Source: Cryobacterium sp. CG_9.6
GTDB taxonomy: Bacteria > Actinomycetota > Actinomycetes > Actinomycetales > Microbacteriaceae
Assembly (NCBI RefSeq): GCF_029893365.1
Contig: NZ_JARXUZ010000001.1
Coordinates: 1,116,001 to 1,180,000, forward strand
Direction of reading: 5' to 3'
DNA length: 64,000 nucleotides
The notes under the pieces: model-generated
Told to the model about the DNA's origin: nothing
The model's input: only the letters and a program-made list of their open reading frames with translations
The model's database searches: none
Made by a program: the position numbers and the translations under genes
Part shown: one piece after another, positions 42,725-51,755 of the stretch
Layout: each line of letters begins with the position of its first letter
Numbering within the stretch: the first letter of the stretch is position 1

Positions 42725-44138
42725 GGGGGAGGGCGCGGGAGCGAATCACGCTGGCGTAGGCCGCGCCGCTGTCCTTCACGGTGCGTTCCTGAGTGTCATA
42801 GTCGACCCGCACAATGCCAAAGCGCTTCTCGTAGCCCCACGCCCACTCGTAGTTGTCCATCAGTGACCAGTAGAAATAGCCTTTGACCGGCGCGCCGTCG
42901 TCGATCGCGTCGAGGACCGCACCCAGATGGCTCGTCAGAAAGTCGGTGCGTTCCGGGTCGTGCACGCGGCCGTCGGGGGTCACGACATCGTCGTAGGCCG
43001 CGCCGTTTTCGGTCACGTACAGGCTCGTTCCGGCGCTCGCGGCATAGTCGGTGTTCACGCGGGTGAGCAGCTCCCGCAGCCCGTCGGGCTGAACCTCCCA
43101 CTGCATGGCAGTGAGGGGGAGTCCCTGAGGGTGGTGAAAGACGCCGTCGGCTGCGGGAAACGGTGAACCGGTTGGTCGGTTGGTCGGAGCCTGAGCCAGT
43201 AGCGGATGCGCCGCCGGCTGATCGCTGACCAGCTCGCCGTGGTAATAATTCACGCCGAGGGAATCGATCCGCTGACTGATCTGGGCCAGGTCGCCATCCT
43301 TGATGTGATCCTCCAAGCCGAGGCCAGCCACGTCGGCGAGCAGGTCGCTCGGGTAGCTTCCGCGAAAGATAGGGTCCAGGAAGAAGCGGTTGAACTGACC
43401 GTCCAGGCGGCGGGCGGCATCGCGATCACCCGCGCTGTCGACATCCACTGGCTTGGCAACGGTGAGGTTGAGGGTGATGCCCAGCTCAAGATCTGCATCG
43501 CGGGCGCGCAGTGCTTCGGTGGCGAGTCCATGACCAAGCAGCAGATGGTGCCCCGCAGCCAGACCATCGCGCTTGCTCTGTCGGCCCGGTGCGTGCACGC
43601 CGGCCGTGTAGCTGAGGAAGGACGAGCACCACGGTTCGTTGAGTGTGGTCCACACACCCACGCGATCGCCGAGGGCGTCGTGCACGTTGAGGGCATAGTC
43701 CCGAAACCGCAACGCGGTGTCCCGATTGGTCCAGCCGCCCGTGTCTTCGAGCGCCTGCGGAAGATCCCAGTGGTACAGCGTGAGCCAGGGTTTGATGTCG
43801 GCACCGAGCAGCTCGTCCACGAGGCGGGAGTAGAAGTCGAGGCCTTTCGGGTTGACCGGGCCGCCGTCTGGTTGCACCCGCGACCAGGATGTGGAGAAGC
43901 GGTAGGTCTGCAGGCCCAGGTCTTTCATGAGAGCAACGTCGCTCCGGTACCGGTGGTAGTGGTCGCAGGCGGTGTCGCCGTTGTCGGCGTTGATGACCGC
44001 GCCGGGAACCCGGCTGAACGTGTCCCAGATTGAGTCGGTACGCCCATCCTCGTGAGCGGCCCCTTCAATCTGGTACGCGGCAGTTGCCGCGCCAAAGAGG
44101 AAGTCTGCGGGGAAGGCGCGTGAATCCGTGGATGTCAT
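42717..44138 (-). CDS. Glycoside hydrolase family 1 beta-glucosidase
   Basis: A 473-residue protein; ATG 44138 (MTSTDSRAFPADFLFGAATA) gives the standard GH1 N-terminus. The acid/base Glu 168 is in TLNEPW and the nucleophile Glu 377 in YVTENG. There is no signal peptide, so it hydrolyses imported beta-glucosides or similar disaccharides in the cytoplasm. It is fourth in the operon after the ABC importer genes. Confidence 0.95.
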   Translation of the reverse strand: MTSTDSRAFPADFLFGAATAAYQIEGAAHEDGRTDSIWDTFSRVPGAVINADNGDTACDHYHRYRSDVALMKDLGLQTYRFSTSWSRVQPDGGPVNPKGLDFYSRLVDELLGADIKPWLTLYHWDLPQALEDTGGWTNRDTALRFRDYALNVHDALGDRVGVWTTLNEPWCSSFLSYTAGVHAPGRQSKRDGLAAGHHLLLGHGLATEALRARDADLELGITLNLTVAKPVDVDSAGDRDAARRLDGQFNRFFLDPIFRGSYPSDLLADVAGLGLEDHIKDGDLAQISQRIDSLGVNYYHGELVSDQPAAHPLLAQAPTNRPTGSPFPAADGVFHHPQGLPLTAMQWEVQPDGLRELLTRVNTDYAASAGTSLYVTENGAAYDDVVTPDGRVHDPERTDFLTSHLGAVLDAIDDGAPVKGYFYWSLMDNYEWAWGYEKRFGIVRVDYDTQERTVKDSGAAYASVIRSRALPRG

Positions 44139-44185
44139 GGTGATATTTCTTTCGGTGGAGGAGGAGAGGGAGTGGGAGTGCGGGG

Positions 44186-45028
44186 TCATCCCTTGACCGC
44201 GCCCTGCATGATTCCGGCCACCAGTTGCCGACCGAGAACAACGAAGACCAGAATGAGCGGAATGATCGAGAGCACGACGCCGGCGAGGACGAGAGAGTAG
44301 TCAACATAAAAGGCGGCCTGCAGTTGTTGCAGCGCCACGGGCAGTGTGGGGTTTCCCGGGCCGAGCACGATGAACGGCCAGAAGAAGTTGGTCCAGGTGC
44401 CAATGAACGTGAACAGCGCCAGCATGGCCGCGGCCGGGCGAGCGGCGGGCAGACCAACATGCCAGAAACTGCCCAGCATGGACGCACCATCCATGCGTAC
44501 GGCTTCGATCAGCTCGTCGGGGAGGGCATCCCGCAGATACTGGGTCATCCAGAACACGCCAAAAGCCGTCACCATGGCGGGAGCGATGACCGCCCAGAGG
44601 CTGCCCGTCCATCCGAGCTTCGCCATGATGATGAAGAGCGGCACGATGCCCAGCTGGGTGGGAACGGCCATCGTGGCAATCACGAAGATGAGCAGTCCCT
44701 CCCGCCCACGAAACTTGAGCTTGGCGAAGGCGTAGCCGGCCAGCGTTGAGAAGAACACGACGCTGAGCGACACCGACGTGGAGACGATGATGCTGTTTCC
44801 GAGGGCCTTCCAGAAGGGGATGCTGTCGATGACGGTGGCGGCGTTGGCAATAAAATTTCCGCCGGGAATCCACATCACACCGTTTTGGTTCAGTGCGGTG
44901 GCGTCCTGGCTGCCGATCAGAAACGACCACCAGATCGGAAACGCCGAGCCCAGCAGCACGGCGATCAGAATGCCGTAGACCCAGATTCCCGGACGTCGGT
45001 CGTGGCCGCCGATGATGGTCTTTCTCAT
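44186..45028 (-). CDS. Carbohydrate ABC transporter permease (MalG type)
   Basis: A 280-residue protein with six hydrophobic segments. The ATG at 45028 (MRKTIIGGHDRRPGIWVYGI) overlaps the previous stop as ATGA and has AAGG upstream. The EAA-type loop that contacts the ATPase is near residues 185-200 (ELIEAVRMDGASMLGSFWHV). It pairs with the upstream permease. No ATPase gene is in the operon, so a shared MsiK-type ATPase encoded elsewhere is likely. Confidence 0.93.
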   Translation of the reverse strand: MRKTIIGGHDRRPGIWVYGILIAVLLGSAFPIWWSFLIGSQDATALNQNGVMWIPGGNFIANAATVIDSIPFWKALGNSIIVSTSVSLSVVFFSTLAGYAFAKLKFRGREGLLIFVIATMAVPTQLGIVPLFIIMAKLGWTGSLWAVIAPAMVTAFGVFWMTQYLRDALPDELIEAVRMDGASMLGSFWHVGLPAARPAAAMLALFTFIGTWTNFFWPFIVLGPGNPTLPVALQQLQAAFYVDYSLVLAGVVLSIIPLILVFVVLGRQLVAGIMQGAVKG

Positions 45029-46011
45029 GAGACGCCTTTCGCGCGGATGCGCAGCTTGCGGTCGGCCGAACCCGCGATGCGCCGGGTGATCAAAAAGTTG
45101 ACGACCGCGATCAGGATGATGATCAAAAAGAGCAGCCATGCCACAGCGGATGCCCGTCCAAAGTTGCGCTGACCCCAGCCGAGCTCGTAGATGTAGAGCG
45201 TGAGCGTTTGCCACTGACGATTCGCGCCGCCCTGGCCTGCCTGATCGAACATGCGTGCCTCATCGAAGATCTGCAGCCCGCCGATCGTCGAGGTCAAAAT
45301 GACAAAGATAATGATCGGGCGCAGCAGCGGCACGGTGATGGACCAGAACGTGCGCAGTCGATTCGCACCGTCGATGATGGCCGCTTCGTAGTAGTCGCGG
45401 GGAACCGCCTGCATGGCGGCCAGAAAAATGAGGGCGTTGTAACCGGTCCAGCGAAAATTCACCATGGTGGCAATTGCGATGTGGCTCGGAAGCACATCCA
45501 CGTGCCACCGAATCGGCTCCAGTCCGAGGCTCATGATTCCGCTATTGATGAGGCCATACCGGTCACCAAAGAGGTCGTTGAAGATGAGCGCAACCGCTAC
45601 GGGCGCCACCACGTAGGGAAGCAGAACGCCCATGCGCCAGAACGTTTTGCCGCGCAAATTGAAGTCAAGTACGGCGGCGATGGCGATCGCCGCCACAACT
45701 TGCGGAACGCTGGAGAGCAGAAAAATGCTGAAGGTGTTCCGCAGTGACGTCCAGAAGTAGGGCTGCGCAAGAACGGTTGCAAAGTTCTCCAGACCCACGA
45801 AATCACCCTGGCCGCCGATGAGATTCCAGTCGTGCACCGACACCCACGCCGTGTAGAGCAACGGGAAGAGCCCCACAATCCCGAAGAGAATGAAGAATGG
45901 GGAGACATACAGGTAGGGCGAGAAGCGCACGTCCCAGCGGCTGAGCTTATGGCTGAGAGCAATACGACGGATGCTGCGGGCATTCAGCTCGACAGCGGCT
46001 GCGGTGGTCAT
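45025..46011 (-). CDS. Carbohydrate ABC transporter permease (MalF type)
   Basis: A 328-residue protein starting at ATG 46011 (MTTAAAVELNARSIRRIALS), with AAGGGAT upstream. About six to seven membrane segments; the EAA-type loop is DYYEAAIIDGANRLRTFWSI. It forms the channel with the MalG-type partner. It lies about 120 bp downstream of the binding-protein gene. Confidence 0.93.
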   Translation of the reverse strand: MTTAAAVELNARSIRRIALSHKLSRWDVRFSPYLYVSPFFILFGIVGLFPLLYTAWVSVHDWNLIGGQGDFVGLENFATVLAQPYFWTSLRNTFSIFLLSSVPQVVAAIAIAAVLDFNLRGKTFWRMGVLLPYVVAPVAVALIFNDLFGDRYGLINSGIMSLGLEPIRWHVDVLPSHIAIATMVNFRWTGYNALIFLAAMQAVPRDYYEAAIIDGANRLRTFWSITVPLLRPIIIFVILTSTIGGLQIFDEARMFDQAGQGGANRQWQTLTLYIYELGWGQRNFGRASAVAWLLFLIIILIAVVNFLITRRIAGSADRKLRIRAKGVS

Positions 46012-46128
46012 GGCTATCCCTTGTGTGTTCGCTGGTCGAGCCGCATCAGGTCGCAGACTCGTTCACGGGGGGTGGTCTCAGGCTGCCGAGAACGGATGCC
46101 CGGCAGCCTGAGATCTGGTGGTGACTCG

Positions 46129-47418
46129 TTAGCCGAGAGCGTTCACGTCGGCGACCCACTGGTCCCAGGACTCGTCGGCGGTCATCGTGCCATCCTCGAC
46201 CCGGGTGAGCGCCTGCTGCATCGCATCGTTGATCGGGAAGTAGCTCGTGCCCTTGAACGGCGTGACATCAACGGCAGCAGCACGGTTGGCCAGGATCTGA
46301 CCCGTGGGAGCGTTGTTGAAGAATTCATTCGTCGCTCCCAGCAGCTCATCGCTCGAGAGCGCATCGACTTGGCTGGGGAAAGTGCCCTTGGAGGCGAATG
46401 CCTTGAGCTGCTGCTCCGGCGCGGTCAGCCAGGCAGCCAGCTTCGTGGCTTCGACCTGGTTCTTGGACTGGGTGGGAACGGTCAGGTACGAACCGCCCCA
46501 GTTGCCGCCGCCGCCGGGGAACGTGTCGGCGATGTCCCAGCCGGTCACGCCGGCTGCGTTACCGGAGATCACGCCGAGCATCCAACCGGGGCAGAGCATG
46601 GTGGCGAAGCCATCGTTCTGGAAGCTGGCTGTCCAGTCATCACTCCACTGGCTCAGGTGTGCCGACAGGGTGCTGCTGGCATCGAGAACGCTGGTGTAGG
46701 CCGCTTTGACCTCCGGGTTCTCGGTGGCGATGACGGTGCCGTCTTTTTCTTCGTAGGGGTTGGGCATCTGGTTGACGACGCCCTGCCAGGTGGCTCCGGC
46801 CGAGTCGAACCACGGCACGTTCGTGCCGGCAGCAGCGAACTTCTCGCCGGCGGCGTAGTAGCTCTCCCAGCTGGTGCCGAGGAGTTTCGCCACTTCAGCA
46901 CGGTCCGTGGGCAAGCCGGCGGCCGCGAAGAGGTCGGAGCGGTAGCACACGCCCTCGGGGCCGATGTCAGTGCCGTACGCGATGAGGCGGCCATCGGCAT
47001 CCGTTGCTGCTTCGGACTTCCAATCGAGCCAGCGGTCGGCAACGTCGTCCGAGGACAGGTCGACGAACTGGTCCGAGTACTGCAGGAGCTCGGGGAGCCA
47101 GTCCACTTCGATGGCTTCGACGTCGCTGAGACCGCTCCCGGCGGCGAGGCGTGTGGTGAGGTTGTCGCGGGCCTCGTTTGTGGTGGCCGCTTTTTTGTGG
47201 GTGATGGTGACGTTCGGGTTGGCGGTCTCGTACTCGGCGAAGAGGTCGTCGTAGCCGAACTCGTTGAATGTGGCGACTGTTAGTTTGACGTTCTCGTCGG
47301 TCGACTGCTCGGAGCCGGAGCCGGAGCCGGCGTCGGCGGAACAGCCGGACAGAATCAGTGCGAAGGATGCTGCTCCGGCGACTGTTAGTGCAAGTGTGCT
47401 GCGTGGGAAACGCTTCAC
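46129..47418 (-). CDS. Sugar ABC transporter substrate-binding lipoprotein
   Basis: A 429-residue protein; GTG 47418 (MKRFPRSTLALTVAGAASF) is chosen because AAGGGAG lies 5 nt upstream, while the GTG at 47424 overlaps that site. The signal peptide ends in the lipobox LSGC, followed by a Gly/Ser linker. The extracellular domain is family-1 solute-binding type. It captures a sugar, probably a beta-glucoside given the GH1 partner. It is the first gene of the operon, directly downstream of the operators. Confidence 0.93.
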   Translation of the reverse strand: MKRFPRSTLALTVAGAASFALILSGCSADAGSGSGSEQSTDENVKLTVATFNEFGYDDLFAEYETANPNVTITHKKAATTNEARDNLTTRLAAGSGLSDVEAIEVDWLPELLQYSDQFVDLSSDDVADRWLDWKSEAATDADGRLIAYGTDIGPEGVCYRSDLFAAAGLPTDRAEVAKLLGTSWESYYAAGEKFAAAGTNVPWFDSAGATWQGVVNQMPNPYEEKDGTVIATENPEVKAAYTSVLDASSTLSAHLSQWSDDWTASFQNDGFATMLCPGWMLGVISGNAAGVTGWDIADTFPGGGGNWGGSYLTVPTQSKNQVEATKLAAWLTAPEQQLKAFASKGTFPSQVDALSSDELLGATNEFFNNAPTGQILANRAAAVDVTPFKGTSYFPINDAMQQALTRVEDGTMTADESWDQWVADVNALG

Positions 47419-47476
47419 GGTCACTCCCTTGTGTGCGTGCGAATAGGAACTTCCCAGGAGCGCACTCTCGGTGCTG

Positions 47477-47490
47477 TGAGAGCGCTCTCA
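47477..47490. promoter_or_regulatory. LacI-type operator 1
   Basis: Perfect palindrome TGAGAGCGCTCTCA with central CG, the classic LacI/GalR-family half-site layout, about 60 bp before the binding-protein gene. Confidence 0.85.
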
Positions 47491-47532
47491 GGACGATGAT
47501 GTTTACGCTATGGGCCGCATGGTTTCTTGTCA

Positions 47533-47546
47533 AGAGAGCGCTCTCA
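47533..47546. promoter_or_regulatory. LacI-type operator 2
   Basis: AGAGAGCGCTCTCA shares the 12-bp core GAGAGCGCTCTC with operator 1. The centres are 56 bp apart, between five and six helical turns, allowing looping. Confidence 0.82.
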
Positions 47547-47615
47547 TTTTGTTCGGAACGAGGGTGGCGCCACGCCGCGGGGAACATTCCGAGCACCCGC
47601 ATCGTTACGGCAACC

Positions 47616-48203
47616 ATGACAACTATTGGATTTATCGGTTCAGGAAACATTGGCAGCCAGGTTGCGCGCAAGGCTGTGGAGAACGGTTATGACGTTGTGG
47701 TGAGCAACTCTCGTGGCCCGGAAACCCTCGCAGATCTGGTGGCCGAGCTCGGCCCGCGTGCCCGCGCCGCAACGGCAACCGAGGCGGCTGGTGCCGGAGA
47801 CGTGGTGGTCGTATCGATTCCGTTCAACGCCCTCGCCGCGGTGCCGGTGGAGCCCCTCGCCGGAAAGATCGTGCTGGACACCAACAACTATTACTGGGAG
47901 CGCGACGGCCGCATCAGCGACCTTGACGAGGGCAACACCACGGTGACGGGCTACCTGCAGGCGCACCTGCCCGAGTCCCGCGCGGCCGGAACCCCGGGCC
48001 GTCGCGCCCTGGTCACGGCGTCCGACCACACGGATGCCGCCGCCTTCGTCACGAAGCTCTACGACGAGTTCGGCTACGACACGGTCAATGCCGGACCGCT
48101 CGCGGAGAGCTGGCGCATTGAGCGTGACCGTCCGGCCTATGGCGTTGCAGCCGATGTCGCTGGCACCACGGAGGCTCTCTCCCGGGCTCAGCGCACGCTC
48201 TAG
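47616..48203 (+). CDS. NADPH-dependent F420 reductase-like oxidoreductase, possibly with internal deletion
   Basis: A 195-residue protein from ATG 47616 (MTTIGFIGSGNIGSQVARKA). The Rossmann GFIGSGNIG and the SNSRGPE phosphate-binding segment place it in the F420_oxidored family. Between LQAHLPESR (about 115) and AAGTPGRRAL the segment usually reading like VVKAFNT-x is absent, so about 16-20 residues seem deleted in frame. The C-terminal GPLAESWRIERDRPAYG is normal. It may be inactive or altered. The 3' end is duplicated, degraded, at about 50,850. Confidence 0.8.
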   Translation: MTTIGFIGSGNIGSQVARKAVENGYDVVVSNSRGPETLADLVAELGPRARAATATEAAGAGDVVVVSIPFNALAAVPVEPLAGKIVLDTNNYYWERDGRISDLDEGNTTVTGYLQAHLPESRAAGTPGRRALVTASDHTDAAAFVTKLYDEFGYDTVNAGPLAESWRIERDRPAYGVAADVAGTTEALSRAQRTL

Positions 48204-48206
48204 CCC

Positions 48207-49620
48207 GCCGATCGGCCTGGCCCGGCGGCCAGTTGCCAACCTGGGCCCCTTGGCTGCTCGCGAAGGGGCCCTTTGTGGTATTTCGCCTGCGGCGCGCAGG
48301 CGTGCCAAGCTGCCAAGTGCCAACCTGGGCCCCTTGGACGCTCGCTGGCAACATCTGCTGTCTGTGTCCCTGCAGGCGCCGAGCTGCCAACGCTGGCCCC
48401 TTGGTGGCTGGCGAAGGGGCTCTTCTTGGCAGCTGAGTGGCAACATCTGCTCTCTGCGGCCTCTTTCGCGCCCAGCTGCTAACAAGTCCCCCATAGGGTC
48501 TCACCAAGGGGCCTTACTGGGCAGCTCAGTTGTGGAACATCTGCTCTCGAGGGAGTGGTTGGGTGCCCCGCTACCAATTCTGATTCCTCGAGGGTGTGCA
48601 GAGTAGTAATTTCTGGCAAGGCAGCGACGGCAGACGCTCTCGCAGGGGTTCCTTGCGCTGAGTTGCCACGAATGGCCCTCTGACGGCTTGGCAACAGGCG
48701 TTTCTTCTAGCGGGCGTCGAGGTGCCAACAGTGGCCCCACAGAGACTGACGAAGGGGCTTTACTTGGCATCTCTGTGGTGACATCTCGTCATTGCCCAGA
48801 TAATGCCCATGAGAGCTCGCGAGGGTACTCTCACAGGCATCCGGTCTCGCAGGCTCAGCTGTGAAGCGGATGTTGCCAAGTGGCTATGTATGCGCGTGGT
48901 CGCCTCTTCAAGGGGCAATTGTTGGCACCTCAGTGGGGGCATCTGCTCTCGGAGGCTGGCGAAGGGGCTTTTGTTGGCAGCTCGCTGACGACATCTGCTC
49001 TGGGGGGGCCTCGCAGTCACCCAGATGTCAACAATGGCCCCTTGGATGCTCGCAAAGGGGCTCTTCTTGCTCGCTCATGGCGACATCTACTCTCGGAGGC
49101 TAGCGAAGGGGCCATTCTTGGCAAGTCAGTGGTGTCACCAGCTGTCCCAGGGGTGGTTGGCGCCCAGGTGCCAACACTGTGGACCCTTGAGGTCTAACGA
49201 GGGGGCCTTTGTTGGCGGCACGCTGAGGGCACGACTCGCGGTGGGGCTTTTGTTGGCAGCTCGCTGACGACATCTGCTCTGGGGGCCTCACTGGTGCTCA
49301 GTTGTCAACAAGCGCCTCTTGGATGCTCGCGAAGGGGCATTTGTTGTCAACTCAGTGGGGGCATCTGCTCTCGGAGGCTGGCGAAGGGGCCTTTGTTGGC
49401 AGCTCGCTGGCGACATCTGCTCTGGGGGCCTCGTTGGTGCTCAGTTGTCAACAAGGGCCCCTTGGATGCTCGCGAAGGGGCATTTGTTGGCAGGTGAGTG
49501 GCGACAGCAGCCCGACGCAGGGCTGGCCACCTACCAGTTGCCAACTCTGGCCCCTTGGAGGCTCGTCAGTGCTCACTTCTTGGTAGCTCAGCGACAACAT
49601 CCGCTCTCGGAGGGGCATGC
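48207..49620. repeat. Array of degenerate hairpin-forming repeats, array 1
   Basis: About ten to fourteen imperfect units. The recurring blocks are GCCAACA-n-GGCCCCTTGG, GCTCGCGAAGGGGCC, TTTGTTGGCAGCTC and CGACATCTGCTCTCGGAGG. The first three can fold into one long stem (GGCCCCTT with AAGGGGCC inside, GCCAACA with TGTTGGC outside). Spacing is irregular (about 60-160 bp) and no spacer is conserved. Open frames across the array are by-products of its composition. No gene is assigned here. Confidence 0.85.
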
Positions 49621-49707
49621 GAGAAGCGGATGTCGACGATGCGAACGTACCTAGTTGCTGACGAGAAAGAGCCAAGCCTGAGCTGGCCGAGTGACGGGCC
49701 TCAACAG

Positions 49708-49742
49708 AACGTGCCGGTCACGAAAGGAGTGACCGGCACGTT
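49708..49742. terminator. Perfect 14-bp hairpin, possible terminator of the LAETG gene
   Basis: AACGTGCCGGTCAC (49708-49721) and GTGACCGGCACGTT (49729-49742) around a 7-nt loop, 28 bp past the end of the minus-strand gene. There is only a short T-run, so it may instead be a stabiliser or bidirectional terminator. Confidence 0.6.
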
Positions 49743-49769
49743 GAGATTGAGGGGAGTGCGACCGTTGGG

Positions 49770-50702
49770 TTAGTCCCGGAGGGCCAATGCGCGCGCGGTG
49801 CGTCGGGAGAGAAACACAACGACGAGTCCGCCAAGGAGCAGTACGGAGGCCGCCGAGATGAGGAACGGTCCGGAGTTGACGCCGGTCTCGGCGAGCTCCT
49901 GCCGCGTGGTGTCGGGCGCGGCCTGCACGGGAGCGACCTGCACGGGCGCTGCCGAAGGAATAGGTGTTGAGCTGACGGCCGCTGTAACCACATTGTTGGT
50001 CAAGCGGGTCGAGCAGTCAACGGTCGAACCACCACCATTTCCTGACCCGACACACTGATTGACGGTGATCGGAAGCGCCGAAGTCTCAGTGGAATCTCCG
50101 ACCGAGCAGTTCACGCGATCGGTTCCGCCGCCACCGGTTCCTGCTTCGTTGCACTGGATGATTGTTGCGGTCGCGGGATTCGTGGCCTGAAGAAGGTCAC
50201 AGACTACGGTTGGCTGGGTGCCGCCGCCCGTTCCGCTGGCAATGCACTGATTGACTGTAGCTGCCGTTGCTGTGAACGATCCGGTGATGTTATTCACGAT
50301 GTTCACGTTGCAGATGACGTTTGCACCAGCACCGTTGCCGGAGCCATTGCATTGGGTGACAGAGGTGGTGAGGAAGGGATAATCCTCAGTGAGGATCTCG
50401 CACGTGATTGTCGGCGGGACGCCGGCAGCGCCGTGACAGTCTTTCGTGGTCACGCTTGAGCTGCTCGTGTTCGTGCTGAGATCGAGATTATTGACGATGG
50501 TGGTGTCGCACACCACAGCCTGCCCGCCCTGGTTGTCCGTGCCGTTGCACTGATTTACGGATGCCGGCGCTGGCGCAGCCGAAACTGCCGTCACAGGAGC
50601 AGCTGTCAGTGCAAAGCCAGCGAGCACGAGGCCCAGGACTACCGCAGCAGATCGTCGAAGTAGCGAAGAACGGGAGAAATTAAAAGCCGTTGAGATAGAA
50701 AT
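49770..50702 (-). CDS. Sortase-anchored surface protein with NQCNGSGNGGG repeats
   Basis: The chain has a signal peptide (SLLRRSAAVVLGLVLAGFAL then AAP), about five repeats with NQC(N/V/I)-x-SGNGGG and V-x-C pairs, a Pro/Ala-rich stretch, and a C-terminal LAETG motif, hydrophobic helix and RRTARALALRD tail. It should be linked to the cell wall. The GTG at 50627 would cut off the positively charged part of the signal peptide. The frame continues to an ATT at 50702 with AGGGGG 6 nt upstream, giving 310 residues, so a rare ATT start is proposed. The regular Cys pattern suggests disulfides. Confidence 0.7.
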   Translation of the reverse strand: MSISTAFNFSRSSLLRRSAAVVLGLVLAGFALTAAPVTAVSAAPAPASVNQCNGTDNQGGQAVVCDTTIVNNLDLSTNTSSSSVTTKDCHGAAGVPPTITCEILTEDYPFLTTSVTQCNGSGNGAGANVICNVNIVNNITGSFTATAATVNQCIASGTGGGTQPTVVCDLLQATNPATATIIQCNEAGTGGGGTDRVNCSVGDSTETSALPITVNQCVGSGNGGGSTVDCSTRLTNNVVTAAVSSTPIPSAAPVQVAPVQAAPDTTRQELAETGVNSGPFLISAASVLLLGGLVVVFLSRRTARALALRD

Positions 50703-50834
50703 AAGAGGCCCCCTAAGTATTGCGAGCCTAACACGGGGTAGACAGTCGAATTTGGCGTCAAAACGAGCCCGACGAGCCGCGACATCACCCCCTCACGGCT
50801 CCCGGCGCAGCGGATGCCTCAGCTTTCGTCAGGA
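50703..50834. other. Promoter region of the surface-protein gene
   Basis: No gene seen. It includes a TAGGCT-like -10 candidate on the minus strand near 50730. Confidence 0.3.
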
Positions 50835-50965
50835 AGCGCTGCGACGCCGTTTGGTTATGGCAAATTTAACCCGGGGCCGCTCGCGGAGAGCCTCACCGGG
50901 AGCTTGGCCGTTGGTCTGATGGCGCGGCGCCGCGGAGGCCGTGTGCGGGCCAAGCGCACGCTGGG
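50835..50965 (+). pseudogene. Degraded duplicate of the 3' end of the F420-type oxidoreductase
   Basis: The frame at 50850 reads FGYGKFNPGPLAES and ends ...RAKRTL, matching FGYDTVNAGPLAES ... RAQRTL of the gene at 47616. The DNA after both is also alike (CGCACGCT, then CCCGCCG, then repeat arrays). So the gene end and the array were duplicated together and then diverged. The stop of the original (TAG) has been lost here. Confidence 0.7.
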
Positions 50966-50984
50966 GCCCGCCGGCGTCGCCCTC

Positions 50985-51740
50985 GGCAGGTGCCCAGTTG
51001 CCAGCATTGGCCTCTTGGGGGCTCCCGAAGGGGGCTTTGTTGGTAGCTCGCTGGCTACATCTGCTGTCTCAGGGCTGGTCGGTGCTCAGTTGCCAACAAC
51101 TGCCCCTTGTGGGCGCGCGAAGGGGCTGTTCTTGGCAGCTCAGTGGAGGCATCCGCTTGAGGAGGGGCGGCTGGCGCACAAGTGCCAAAAATGTGCGCCT
51201 TAGGGATGTCGTAAGGGCCAAACTTGGCAAGTCAGTGGCGGCGTCAGCTCTCGCAGGGGTTGCTAGCGCCCAATTGCCAACACTGGACCTTTGAGGTCTG
51301 ACGAAGGGGCCTTTCTTTACAGCTCACTGCGGGCACGTCTCGCGAAGGGGCCTTTGTTGGCGGCTCGCTAGCGACATCTGCTCTGAGGGCCTTGTCGGCG
51401 CCCAGGTGCCAGCAATGGCCCCTTGGATGCTCGCGAAGGGGCCTTTCTTGACAGCTCAGTGGGGCCATCTGCTCCCGGAGGGTAGCGAAGGGGCCTTTGT
51501 TGGCGGCTCGCTGGCGACATCTGCTCCTGGAGGCTCGCGAAGGGGCCTTTGTTGGCAGCTCGCTAGCGACATCTGCTCTGGGGGCCTCGTCGGCGCCCAG
51601 ATGCCAAGAAGGGCCCCTTGGGGGCTCGCGAAGGGGACTTTGTTGGCAGGTCAGCGGCCCGAGGCAGGCGTGGCAGCCGCCGAGATGCCAACAAGGGCCC
51701 CTTGGCAGCTCAGCAAGGGGCCGAAGGTGGCAACTCAGCC
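50985..51740. repeat. Array of degenerate hairpin-forming repeats, array 2
   Basis: Same repeat family as array 1, about eight to ten units. GCTCGCGAAGGGGCC followed by TTTGTTGGC(A/G)GCTCGCT and GCGACATCTGCTC are the best-conserved blocks. It ends about 15 bp before the OsmC gene stop. Confidence 0.85.
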
Positions 51741-51755
51741 ACGCATGTGTGCCGC

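Noticed and set aside
45832..47283. 483-residue plus-strand frame opposite the sugar-binding protein
   Set aside because: Antisense of the solute-binding protein and permease genes; Gly/Val-rich without domains.
48207..49620. CRISPR array
   Set aside because: Repeat units are degenerate, of unequal length and spacing, with no unique spacers of constant size and no cas genes.
48233..49773. Several 60-190-residue open frames across the repeat array
   Set aside because: They follow the repeats in multiple frames and on both strands, lack ribosome binding sites and translate to the repeat itself.
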